Shown: in pieces, positions 42,851-51,343 of the stretch | How positions within the stretch are numbered: the stretch's first letter is position 1 | How the letters are laid out: the number at the start of each line of letters is the position of its first letter | DNA from: JBCBDX01 sp038529265 | Lineage (GTDB): Bacteria > Pseudomonadota > Alphaproteobacteria > Rhizobiales > Rhizobiaceae | Length of the DNA: 64,000 bases | Assembly (NCBI GenBank): GCA_038529265.1 | Contig: JBCBDX010000011.1 | Coordinates: 1 to 64,000, forward strand | Reading direction: 5' to 3' | The notes under the pieces: model-generated | The model's database searches: none | What the model was told of the DNA's origin: nothing | The model's input: only the letters and a program-made list of their open reading frames with translations | Made by a program: the position numbers and the translations under genes

Positions 42851-42866
42851 CGATAAACGATGAAGT
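42834..42866. promoter_or_regulatory. Perfect 33-bp palindrome, probable ArsR-family operator over the start codon
   Basis: ACTTCATCGTTTATCG (42834-42849) is exactly repeated in inverse complement at 42851-42866 around one central C. The regulator's ATG (42860-42862) lies inside the right arm. No T tract follows. ArsR/SmtB operators are imperfect 12-2-12 palindromes near or over the promoter; a perfect 16-bp arm repeat is unusually long and strongly suggests autoregulation. Confidence 0.8.
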
Positions 42867-43207
42867 TATCCTCCAACCCCAACGATCATTCGCACGCCGC
42901 GCAGTTTGCCGCTTTGGCCCATCCTGCTCGGCTGGAAATTTTACGCTGCTTGTCCCGACAGCAATTCTGTAAATGCAAAGATGTAGTGGAAGCCTTGCCT
43001 CTCGCACAGTCGACTGTCTCGCAACATTTGAAAGTGCTTGTTGACGCTGGGTTGGTAAGAGCGAAACATGCGCGCCCTGCGTCTCAATACAGCTTGAACA
43101 CTGAGGTATTGGCGCAGTTGGGCCGAACAACACAAAGCCTTGTTGAAACATGCTGCGCATCTGACAATTGCATAGGCCAAAATGATGGTGCCTGCCGAGA
43201 TGAGTGA
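42860..43207 (+). CDS. ArsR/SmtB-family metal-sensing repressor
   Basis: 115-residue winged-helix repressor. AALAHPARLEILRCLSRQQF is the family core start and LAQSTVSQHLKVLVDAGLV the recognition helix. Metal-type cysteines: C37-x-C39 (FCKCKDV) at the alpha-3 site used by ArsR and CadC, C30, and a C-terminal cluster C98-C99, C104, C112 (ETCCASDNC), pointing to a soft-metal or arsenite-type or persulfide sensor. The ATG is forced: an in-frame TAA stands 6 bases upstream and no other start codon precedes the domain. There is no ribosome site. Its 3' end overlaps the exporter gene, which it probably controls. Confidence 0.87.
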   Translation: MKLSSNPNDHSHAAQFAALAHPARLEILRCLSRQQFCKCKDVVEALPLAQSTVSQHLKVLVDAGLVRAKHARPASQYSLNTEVLAQLGRTTQSLVETCCASDNCIGQNDGACRDE

Positions 43208-45095
43208 CAACAAAAAGACCGTATCGGCTGACAACAGCGCGCTGTTCAGAACAATAGCCAACCTTTGGGTCTATATGTGGCCGACGGACCGGCCTGACCT
43301 TAAGATGCGGGTCGTCTGGGCGATGTTCTATTTGATGCTGGGCAACGTGGCGCTCATGCTGGTGCCTTATGGTTTCAAATGGGCCACCAATGCGTTGAGC
43401 GGTGAATTACAGCCGGCCAATTGGGTGCCAGATATCCTCCTTGCGCCAATCATGCTGGTACTGGCTTATAATGTGTTCCGGCTTGCCAATGTCGGTTTCA
43501 ACCAGCTGCGCGATGCGCTTTTCGCAAGCGTTGGCCAGCATGCGGTGCGGCAGTTGGCGTACAAGACTTTTGTGCACATGCATGCGCTGTCATTGCGCTT
43601 TCACCTGGAGCGGCGCACTGGTGGTCTCAGCCGCATAATCGAGCGTGGAACGAAAGGCATTGAGTCCATCGTCCGCTTCACGATCTTGAATATGGCTCCG
43701 ACCATCATTCAGTTTGCGATGATCGCTGTGATCTTCGGATTTACATACGGCATTGCCTATGTGGTCGTCACAGCTGCTACCATAGGGCTCTATGCCTGGT
43801 TCACCATACGCGCGTCCGACTGGCGTATCCAGATACGCCGCGACATGAATAATTCAGACACGGACGCCAACACAAAGGCCATCGACTCGCTCCTTAACTT
43901 CGAGACGGTCAAATATTTTGGCAATGAAGAGATGGAGGCACGCCGCTTTGACGCTTCCATGGAAGGCTATGAGCGCGCGGCCACCAAGGTTTGGACATCG
44001 CTTGGTTGGCTCAACTTCGGGCAGGGCATCATCTTTGGCACAGGCCTTTTGATCATGATGGGCATGAGTGCCAGCGCGGTTCAGGCGGGCACGCAGACCC
44101 TGGGCGACTTCGTTTTCATCAACGCCATGTTGATGCAGCTGTCGATCCCGCTAAACTTTATTGGCTTCATATATCGCGAAATCCGGCAAGGTCTCACTGA
44201 CATTGAGCAAATGTTTGATCTGCTGGACGTCAATGCAGAAGTTGTCGATTCACCTGCCGCCAAACCGTTGGCCGTTAAAGATGCAGCTCTGTCCTTTAAA
44301 GACATCCAGTTTGCTTATGACCCCCAGCGCGGCATCCTTAAGGGTATTTCATTTGATGTTCCTGCTGGCAAAACGGTGGCGATCGTTGGCCCGTCGGGTG
44401 CGGGCAAGTCCACCATTTCCAGGCTCCTGTTCCGCTTCTATGAAGTGCAGGATGGTAGCATTTCTGTTGACGGGCAGGATGTGCGCGATGTGACGCAAAA
44501 ATCGCTACGCGCCGCCATTGGTATGGTGCCGCAGGATACCGTGCTCTTTAACGACACGATTGCTTATAACATCCGCTACGGCCGGCCAGACGCTACGGAT
44601 GAAGAAGTCGAACAAGCTGCCGAGATGGCGCAGATCGGCGATTTTATCCGGTCGCTGCCCGATGGGTTTCACACCATGGTGGGCGAGCGCGGCTTGAAGC
44701 TTTCTGGCGGTGAAAAGCAACGTGTCGCGATTGCCCGCACAATCTTGAAGGCACCACCAATCCTCATACTGGATGAAGCAACGTCTGCGCTTGATACTGC
44801 GACTGAACAAGAGATTCAGCACGCACTCGATATTGTTTCCGAAGGCCGGACAACATTGGTCATCGCTCACCGCTTATCGACTGTTATTGGTGCCGATGAA
44901 ATCATCGTTCTGCGTGATGGCAAAATCGCAGAACGTGGCACCCATGGAGAACTGATCGAACTGTCCGATGGCCTTTATGCGCAAATGTGGGCGCGCCAGG
45001 CTGAAGCCATTGAAGCTGAGGCGCGTCTGCGCGCTGCACGAGAAAACGACGAACTCGGCGTCATCGAAAGACGGCGTCAGGAACCGGTGAACTAG
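43200..45095 (+). CDS. Atm1/HMT1-type ABC exporter
   Basis: Half-size ABC exporter with fused membrane and ATPase domains. N-terminal LWVYMWPTDRPDLKMRVVWA and six helices through about residue 320, then Walker A GPSGAGKSTISRLLFRFY, signature LKLSGGEKQRVAIARTIL, Walker B ILILDEATSALDTATEQ. This is the Atm1 branch, which exports glutathione-linked metals or persulfides. I use ATG 43200 (8-base overlap with arsR); ATG 43182 or 43185 would add six or five residues. Coupling with a thiol-rich ArsR protein suggests metal-induced export. Confidence 0.9.
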   Translation: MSDNKKTVSADNSALFRTIANLWVYMWPTDRPDLKMRVVWAMFYLMLGNVALMLVPYGFKWATNALSGELQPANWVPDILLAPIMLVLAYNVFRLANVGFNQLRDALFASVGQHAVRQLAYKTFVHMHALSLRFHLERRTGGLSRIIERGTKGIESIVRFTILNMAPTIIQFAMIAVIFGFTYGIAYVVVTAATIGLYAWFTIRASDWRIQIRRDMNNSDTDANTKAIDSLLNFETVKYFGNEEMEARRFDASMEGYERAATKVWTSLGWLNFGQGIIFGTGLLIMMGMSASAVQAGTQTLGDFVFINAMLMQLSIPLNFIGFIYREIRQGLTDIEQMFDLLDVNAEVVDSPAAKPLAVKDAALSFKDIQFAYDPQRGILKGISFDVPAGKTVAIVGPSGAGKSTISRLLFRFYEVQDGSISVDGQDVRDVTQKSLRAAIGMVPQDTVLFNDTIAYNIRYGRPDATDEEVEQAAEMAQIGDFIRSLPDGFHTMVGERGLKLSGGEKQRVAIARTILKAPPILILDEATSALDTATEQEIQHALDIVSEGRTTLVIAHRLSTVIGADEIIVLRDGKIAERGTHGELIELSDGLYAQMWARQAEAIEAEARLRAARENDELGVIERRRQEPVN

Positions 45096-45101
45096 CGTAG
45101 T

Positions 45102-45479
45102 TCAGCGGCAAAGCTCATAATCTTTTCCCGATCCAGTGCCATTCAAAACGGTGAACCGATAAGGCGAGTGCTTCTTGATCGCCCAACCTTGGGTGACCGC
45201 TTCACCTTCGCTCTGGCATTGTAAAACTGTTGACCAGTCTTGCCTGTTCAACTGACGCACTTGGGTGATACGACACGAGCTCTCATACATTTGAAACGTG
45301 CCGCGCCCGATCACGATAAAATTGTCTTCTGCGACTCCATTACCGTAAATCTCACCGCAATGACGACCATTGAGCGCCCATTCGCCATGGAACAGTGGCA
45401 AGCGCTGGTCATCAGCAAGCACATTGGTTGGCAAAGCCGACCATAATGCACAGCTTATCCAAATGGTCGCGAACCGCAT
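45102..45479 (-). CDS. Small secreted protein, unknown
   Basis: 125 residues from ATG 45479 (GGGGAGG 6 bases upstream). Signal peptide MRFATIWISCALWSALPTNV with cleavage near LADD, and about 100 mature residues containing four cysteines (GRHCGEI, SSCRIT, LQCQSE, YELCR), so two disulfides in the periplasm are plausible. Overall beta-rich. No family recognised. Convergent with the Atm1 gene (6 bases apart) and divergent from psd. Confidence 0.7.
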   Translation of the reverse strand: MRFATIWISCALWSALPTNVLADDQRLPLFHGEWALNGRHCGEIYGNGVAEDNFIVIGRGTFQMYESSCRITQVRQLNRQDWSTVLQCQSEGEAVTQGWAIKKHSPYRFTVLNGTGSGKDYELCR

Positions 45480-45526
45480 TTTTGCCTCCCCTTGCGCTGT
45501 CGGCACATTGCCAATAAGCGAACGTC

Positions 45527-46225
45527 ATGACGCTTATCGATACAATCACAAAAGCCTTTGTTCCAGTCCACCGCGAGGGTTGGCCGTTTATCGCTATCTT
45601 CTTCGTGGTCGCGATTTTGGCGGGCCTTTTGTGGGACCCGTTGTTTTATCTCGGCTTGGCGTTGACAGCTTGGTGTGCCTACTTTTTTCGTGACCCGCAG
45701 CGAGTAACACCAGTTTCCGATGATCTTGTCGTGTCACCCGCTGACGGCATCATTTCCGCTATCGGTCCGGCGGTGCCTCCCGAGGAACTCGAGTTAGGCG
45801 AGGGGGAGCGCATGCGTATTTCGGTCTTCATGAATGTGTTTTCGGTTCATGTGAACCGCGCACCAGTTCGCGGAGAAATCATCAAACTGGCATACCGGCC
45901 TGGCAAGTTTTTGAATGCGGACCTAGACAAGGCAAGCCGTGAAAACGAGCGCAATGGTCTCGTCATTAAGTCACCACATGGGCCGGTGGCGGCGGTGCAA
46001 ATTGCGGGTCTGGTTGCTCGTCGTATTGTTTGCTGGAAGAAAGAGACCGAGTCTGTCGCCGTCGGCGAGCGCTTCGGGTTGATCCGTTTTGGCTCGCGTC
46101 TCGATGTTTATTTGCCAGATGAGGCCATTCCCCAAGTGAATCTAGGACAGTCGGCCTTGGCCGGTGAAACCGTATTGGCTGCTTTTGGCCGCGAAGCGCC
46201 ATCTGATCTGTCGCGTTTAGACTGA
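45527..46225 (+). CDS. psd: Phosphatidylserine decarboxylase
   Basis: Makes phosphatidylethanolamine from phosphatidylserine at the inner membrane. 232 residues, the short archaeal/rhizobial type. Self-cleavage site FGSRLDVYLP with G189/S190 giving the pyruvoyl group; FMNVFSVHVNRAPVRGEI and SPADGIISAIG are conserved. An N-terminal membrane helix pair (about 20-52). 4 bases before pssA, so one unit. Confidence 0.94.
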   Translation: MTLIDTITKAFVPVHREGWPFIAIFFVVAILAGLLWDPLFYLGLALTAWCAYFFRDPQRVTPVSDDLVVSPADGIISAIGPAVPPEELELGEGERMRISVFMNVFSVHVNRAPVRGEIIKLAYRPGKFLNADLDKASRENERNGLVIKSPHGPVAAVQIAGLVARRIVCWKKETESVAVGERFGLIRFGSRLDVYLPDEAIPQVNLGQSALAGETVLAAFGREAPSDLSRLD

Positions 46226-46229
46226 GCGG

Positions 46230-47042
46230 ATGAGCGACGCTTTTCCTCCTTTTGAGCCAGACGGCGGCCAGAACGCAGCCGACACCAAACGTTTGCGGGA
46301 TGTCCCGCTGCGCTTTGTTATGCCCAATATCGTCACTGTCCTGGCGATATGTGCGGGCCTTTCTGCCGTGCGCATGGCCTTCGAGGGCCGATTTGATTTG
46401 GCTGTAGGTTTGATCGGTATCGCTGCTCTTCTGGACGGGCTCGACGGACGCATAGCACGGTTGATGAAAGCCGCATCACGCTTCGGCAAGGAGTTGGATT
46501 CACTTGCCGACGTCGTCAATTTCGGCGTCGTACCAGCCTTGGTTCTGTATGCGTTTGTGCTGGAAGAAGCGCGGCAGTTTGGCTGGACTGCGACGCTGCT
46601 CTTCACCATCGCCTGTACACTGCGACTTGCACGTTTCAACATCATGGCTGACGAGGCGAACCGGCCCAAATGGCAACAGGCGTTTTTTGTGGGCGTTCCA
46701 GCACCTGCTGGCGCCATGATTGTTTTGCTGCCGGTTTATCTGGGCTTTCTTGGGTTTCAGCCCGATTGGTACACCGCCAAGATCGTCGCCTTTTATACGA
46801 TTGGCATTGCATTCCTTATGGTTTCAAACCTGCCAGTCTGGTCCGGCAAAACTGTAGGACGGGTGCCAAAGACAATTGTGGTGCCGCTAATCATGGGCGT
46901 TGCCTTGTTTGTGGCCATGCTCTTCAACTTCACTTGGTCAACATTGACGGCCTGTGTCGTTGCTTATCTGGCATTTCTGCCATGGTCTGTGCACATGTGG
47001 CGCAAACAGGCCAAAAAGGTGCGCTTGGCGGAAGGCGCTTAG
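46230..47042 (+). CDS. pssA: CDP-diacylglycerol-serine O-phosphatidyltransferase
   Basis: Makes phosphatidylserine, the substrate of psd. 270 residues with the CDP-alcohol phosphotransferase motif DGLDGRIARLMKAASRFGKE followed by LDSLADVVNFGV (D-x2-D-G-x2-A-R-x8-G-x3-D-x3-D). About six to eight membrane helices. Its last 4 bases (TTAG) are shared with the convergent synthetase gene's stop. Confidence 0.94.
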   Translation: MSDAFPPFEPDGGQNAADTKRLRDVPLRFVMPNIVTVLAICAGLSAVRMAFEGRFDLAVGLIGIAALLDGLDGRIARLMKAASRFGKELDSLADVVNFGVVPALVLYAFVLEEARQFGWTATLLFTIACTLRLARFNIMADEANRPKWQQAFFVGVPAPAGAMIVLLPVYLGFLGFQPDWYTAKIVAFYTIGIAFLMVSNLPVWSGKTVGRVPKTIVVPLIMGVALFVAMLFNFTWSTLTACVVAYLAFLPWSVHMWRKQAKKVRLAEGA

Positions 47043-49279
47043 GCTGCGTTTCGTTTTGATCCTTCAACCATCTGTTCTTCAACGAGCTTTTTAGTCGTTA
47101 CATAGTCTGTCTTGCCTGAGCCGAGCACTGGTATTTCTTCGACTTTCAAGAAATCCTGCGGCACCATCAGTTCGGTCATTCCCTTCTTTTTGGAAAACTC
47201 GACCAGAGACTTCTTGTCCGGTTCGGGCGTGGTCGTTGCCAAAACAATGCGCTCGCCTTTGCGCCGGTCGGGGATGGAAACTGCGGCATGATCGGCTTCT
47301 GGCCAATGCGCTTTTACCAGCATTTCCACTGCACCCAGTGAGACCATTTCACCTGCAATCTTGGCAAAACGTTTGGCGCGCCCGCGAATGGCCATGTAAC
47401 CGTTCTTATCGATGTGAACGATGTCTCCACTGTCGTGCCAGCTATCTCCAATGGGCTGCAAAACGCCCGGCCGATCAGCTTTCATATAACCCAGCATGAC
47501 GTTCGGGCCGCGCACCCAAAGGCGGCCACCATCATCAATGCCCTCGACCGGCTCCAGTCGAACCTCAATGCCCGGCAAGATCCGGCCAACTGTACTCGGT
47601 TTGTTATGGGTGGTTGTGTTAACCGCAACCACTGGAGACGCTTCGGTCATCCCAAAGCCCTCCAATATCCAGCAGCCAAAGCGTTCCATGTAAGTGCGCG
47701 CCGTATCCGGCTTTACAGCCTCGGCACCAGCAACAACGAACCTTAGACTATTAAAGTCAGAATCCTTGGCCGTCCGCGCATAGCCATTAAGGAAAGTGTC
47801 GGTGCCGAACATGATGGTCGGCTTTACTTTTGCAGCAACGGTCGGGATCAACTTATAGTGCAATGGCGAGGGGTAAAGGAAAAGCCGAACGCCGTAGAAA
47901 AGCGGCAGTATCGTTCCGCCAGTGAGACCAAATGAGTGGAAGACGGGCAATACGTTAAACAGGCAATCTTCGACCGAAATATCGACCCTTGCTTCCGATT
48001 GCGCTGCATTGACATGCAAGTTGCGATGCGAAAGCACGACGCCCTTTGGTGAACCTTCGGAACCGGAGGTGTACAGGATTACAGCCGGATCCTCTGCTTT
48101 TACCTGTACTAATGGCCGTTTCCATAGCACTGCGGCGCTGATCTTTTCGAGTGTTGTGATCGTCTCGCGCAACTCGTCCAGCCACACAATTTTGGTGCCG
48201 TTAGCTTCAAGGGCTTGCACGACATCCTGTAGATCGGCTTTTTCTATGAACGCCTTGGAAGAGAGCACTGTGTTGATGCAGGCGGTGTTCACCGCCGAGA
48301 CGACATTCGATGGTCCAGCGGTGTAATTTAGCATGGCCGCAACGCGTCCGGCGGATTGTAGGGCAAAGAAGGTCACAATTGCGCCGTTGGCATTGGGTAA
48401 CAAAACGCCCATTGCTTCACCGGGCTTTGACATTTCTGCAAAGCGTTTGCCCAGCACCCGCGCGCCGATCATGACCCGCTTGTATGTCAGACTTCCGGTA
48501 ACCGTATCTTCGACAATTATCCGCCCGGGTCCATAAGTCCTTGCAGCGTTCAGCATCGCCTTGAACATGCCGACAGAAAAATCCGTCGCTTCCAGTCTGC
48601 TCTGTGCCATTCGGTCAAACAAGGCGTTGGACGGCGAAGAGAAATCACGACCGCGTTTCTCGATGATGGCAGCCATGTCCATGGCTGGGAGCGCGTGTGC
48701 CTTCAGCGGTGCAAATCTTTGACGCGGCGCTTTGGCTGCTGGTGTAAAAGAAGAAGGAAGAAACCGCGCTCCCTCGGTATAGATCGGTATGATTCTGGCG
48801 CCGGATTTGCGCGCAAGAAGCGTGACCGCGCGATAGAGGCGGAAGGTCTTTTGGTCAGGCTCCACACCTGCGGGGAAATAGACGGCGATGCGGCCATTAC
48901 CCTTCAATTGCCGCAGGAGGCGGCGGTTCGCGATCATCTTTTCTTTGTCAAACACAACTGTGCGGGCAAGTTCGCGAAACCAGTTTGTTGGCCAAAAATT
49001 GGCCGATGCCGGATCAAGCACATGCAGCGTATCACTGGGCAGCGATGCGAGATAAAGCGCTGGGTCGAGCCTGGATTGCTCGGAAATCGCGTAGATGATC
49101 GGGCCATCGATATGATTGGCATTTGCCAGGTCGCTGTTATCGAAACGAAAAATTGCCTTGAGGGGTGAAAGCCAAATTGCCTGCTTCATCGAAATGCCGA
49201 GGGTACGCATGTCGACGAGGGCAATTGCCAGCAAGCCCAGCAAAACAGTGCCAAGCACCAAAATCGCGAAAAGAAGCAT
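47039..49279 (-). CDS. Acyl-ACP/acyl-CoA synthetase fused to a degenerate PlsC-like domain
   Basis: 746 residues from ATG 49279 (GGGAGGAA upstream), laid out like Aas (acyltransferase then AMP-binding synthetase). The synthetase half is intact: ILYTSGSEGSPKGVVLSHRN, GFGMTEASPVV and DSGDIVHIDKNGY. The N-terminal PlsC half is not: at the usual H-x4-D motif it reads SEQSRLDP with Glu67 instead of His, and the P-E-G motif reads FPAGVEPD (Ala137). So it probably activates fatty acids (ATP, AMP) and no longer transfers them to lysophospholipid, unless the fold works differently. One or two N-terminal helices anchor it. Head-on with pssA. Confidence 0.8.
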   Translation of the reverse strand: MLLFAILVLGTVLLGLLAIALVDMRTLGISMKQAIWLSPLKAIFRFDNSDLANANHIDGPIIYAISEQSRLDPALYLASLPSDTLHVLDPASANFWPTNWFRELARTVVFDKEKMIANRRLLRQLKGNGRIAVYFPAGVEPDQKTFRLYRAVTLLARKSGARIIPIYTEGARFLPSSFTPAAKAPRQRFAPLKAHALPAMDMAAIIEKRGRDFSSPSNALFDRMAQSRLEATDFSVGMFKAMLNAARTYGPGRIIVEDTVTGSLTYKRVMIGARVLGKRFAEMSKPGEAMGVLLPNANGAIVTFFALQSAGRVAAMLNYTAGPSNVVSAVNTACINTVLSSKAFIEKADLQDVVQALEANGTKIVWLDELRETITTLEKISAAVLWKRPLVQVKAEDPAVILYTSGSEGSPKGVVLSHRNLHVNAAQSEARVDISVEDCLFNVLPVFHSFGLTGGTILPLFYGVRLFLYPSPLHYKLIPTVAAKVKPTIMFGTDTFLNGYARTAKDSDFNSLRFVVAGAEAVKPDTARTYMERFGCWILEGFGMTEASPVVAVNTTTHNKPSTVGRILPGIEVRLEPVEGIDDGGRLWVRGPNVMLGYMKADRPGVLQPIGDSWHDSGDIVHIDKNGYMAIRGRAKRFAKIAGEMVSLGAVEMLVKAHWPEADHAAVSIPDRRKGERIVLATTTPEPDKKSLVEFSKKKGMTELMVPQDFLKVEEIPVLGSGKTDYVTTKKLVEEQMVEGSKRNAA

Positions 49280-49404
49280 AAATTCCTCCCAAAATTCATG
49301 CCAAAAAATGAAGACTATCCGGCATCCAACATAACGCAAGACGCGTTTAACGCTTCTCCAAGGCTTGTCCGTTAAGTTCAGGTAAGAAAGAACCGGGAAA
49401 AGAC

Positions 49405-50598
49405 ATGTCCGCAACCCATGTTGGCCAGCTGTCAGAACAAGGCAAGTATGATCGCACCAACATTGCGGCGTTTGTTTGCTTTGCTTTGGCCTTGTTGTCG
49501 CTGACCGGATTTATCGGGAACTACGCTGAGACCCTGTCAGACTTCTCTGCGTTCTATAATGCCGGAAAGATGGCTGGTGCCCTTGGTGCGTCGGACGCTT
49601 ATGACTTGCGGCAATTTCGATTGGCGTATGCCGACACATTTCCCGGTGCACCGAGCGGTTATGGTTGGTTCTATCCGCCAACATTCCTTCTTGTGCAGCA
49701 GCCGCTTTCCGAATTGCCCTATCAATGGGCGAGAGGCGTATGGTTAACCTCGACCTTCTGCCTTTATCTGTTTGCGATGCGCCCCTTGGCCAGAAACTGG
49801 CTACATTGGCTGCTGATCGCTTCAGCGCCGGCAATCGCGTTCCATTGGCATTCAGGTCAAACGGGATTTCTGGTGGCGGGGCTGCTCGCTTTCGCGCTTT
49901 TCGGTTTAGCGCGTAAAAATGTGAAGGGTGACTGGCAGGCTGGTGTCGCCATTGGGCTTTTGACCTTAAAGCCGCATCTTTGGCTGCTTTTACCCGTTTT
50001 TCTGCTCATTGAAGGACGGTGGCGCGTTGTATTGGTTGCGGTGCTTACAACCGCGGCGCTGATAGCCGTTTCATTTCTGTTTTATGGTTTTGCGCCTTGG
50101 CAGGCGATGATCAGGTCGGTCGTCTCTGGCTACACCGATAACCATGCAGATCAGATCCAGCTTTTTGCCAAGATGGGCAATGTCAGCGGTTTCCTCAGTT
50201 TTGTTGGATTGGAAACAATCAACTCATTGGCGCAACTTGCCTCTGTCGTGCTTCTTTGCGCTCTTATGTATTGGTTGAAAAAAGCGAGGGCATCACTGCC
50301 AGTCCGTTTGGCATTTGCAGTCGCGGCCTGCTTCCTTATTGCGCCGCACAACATGATCTATGATCATACGATCTTTGTGCCCATTTGCGCGTTGACGTTG
50401 ATGGACAGCAAACCGAAAGAGCACACATTACTCATTGGTTCTGCTGCCCTGCTGCTTGCTTGGCCAGCACTGTTCGCACTTGTACCCGGCCTTGATACGA
50501 TCCCGCTTAGCTTCGTTATCGTTCTGCTGTTTACAATAGCGTTAGCCTTCAACGGCCTTCGGTTGAATAGACCTATTAAAGTGGCTGAGGCAAGCTAG
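49405..50598 (+). CDS. GT87-like (DUF2029) membrane glycosyltransferase
   Basis: 397 residues with about ten membrane helices. The first loop has LSDFSAFYNAGKMAGALGAS and YGWFYPPTFLLVQQPL, the conserved D-F-x2-Y-x2-A and YPP motifs of polyprenol-phosphate-mannose mannosyltransferase relatives (GT87). Substrate unknown; relatives modify envelope lipids or glycans from a lipid-linked sugar. It overlaps the convergent SDR gene by 23 bases. Confidence 0.8.
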   Translation: MSATHVGQLSEQGKYDRTNIAAFVCFALALLSLTGFIGNYAETLSDFSAFYNAGKMAGALGASDAYDLRQFRLAYADTFPGAPSGYGWFYPPTFLLVQQPLSELPYQWARGVWLTSTFCLYLFAMRPLARNWLHWLLIASAPAIAFHWHSGQTGFLVAGLLAFALFGLARKNVKGDWQAGVAIGLLTLKPHLWLLLPVFLLIEGRWRVVLVAVLTTAALIAVSFLFYGFAPWQAMIRSVVSGYTDNHADQIQLFAKMGNVSGFLSFVGLETINSLAQLASVVLLCALMYWLKKARASLPVRLAFAVAACFLIAPHNMIYDHTIFVPICALTLMDSKPKEHTLLIGSAALLLAWPALFALVPGLDTIPLSFVIVLLFTIALAFNGLRLNRPIKVAEAS

Positions 50599-51328
50599 CA
50601 GACGTCCAGCGCCCGGTTGGCACATCAAATATAGCCCCCGTTTTCTCAAGGTCTTTGCTGGCCATTGGCACAATCTTTGTCGCAACATCGGCTGCTGTGC
50701 TTATGGACGCCGGGTCTTCGCCGGGCATGGCCTGCGCACGCATATGGGTTCGGGTCGGGCCTGGGTCCACGCTGTTTACGCGCATCGTCGTTTTCGCGGT
50801 TTCAGCCGCCCACATCCGCATCAGGCTTTCAAAGGCAGCCTTGGATGCTGAATAGGGCCCCCAGAAAGGTTTAACCTTATGCGCGACGCTTGACGATATG
50901 CCGATGACACGCCCCGCATCGGAAGCACGCAGAAGTGGATCAAACGAGCGCATCATGCGCCAATTGGCAGTAACATTGACGGCCATTACATCTTCAAAAG
51001 TCTTCGGCTTTTCCTGGTGTATCGGCGTGATGGTTCCGAGAATACCTGCGTTGAGCACAAGAACATCGAGCCTGCCAAAGCGCTCATTCAAAGCCGCTCC
51101 CAAACGGTCAACACCGTCATAGTCTTTCACATCAAGAGGTACGAGCGTTGCCTCGCCGCCTGACGCCCTGATCTTGTCATCCAAATCTTCAAGGCCCCCA
51201 ACGGTTCGCGCCACTGCAATAACGTGCGCGCCAGCTTGGGCCATTTGCAATGCGATCTGAAAGCCAATGCCGCGAGAAGCCCCGGTCACCAATGCATAAC
51301 GATCTGAAAGATCAGTGAGTTGTGTCAT
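50576..51328 (-). CDS. Short-chain dehydrogenase/reductase
   Basis: Classical SDR of 250 residues: cofactor loop VTGASRGIGFQIA, NAGILGTITP, catalytic Ser in VIGISSSVAHKV and Y-x3-K in PYSASKAAFESL. Rhizobial relatives are uncharacterised. ATG 51328 gives the usual start; a TTG at 51343 abutting purF is possible. 15 bases after purF, last gene of a long minus-strand run. Confidence 0.87.
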   Translation of the reverse strand: MTQLTDLSDRYALVTGASRGIGFQIALQMAQAGAHVIAVARTVGGLEDLDDKIRASGGEATLVPLDVKDYDGVDRLGAALNERFGRLDVLVLNAGILGTITPIHQEKPKTFEDVMAVNVTANWRMMRSFDPLLRASDAGRVIGISSSVAHKVKPFWGPYSASKAAFESLMRMWAAETAKTTMRVNSVDPGPTRTHMRAQAMPGEDPASISTAADVATKIVPMASKDLEKTGAIFDVPTGRWTSASLPQPL

Positions 51329-51343
51329 GATTTTGTGTCGCAA

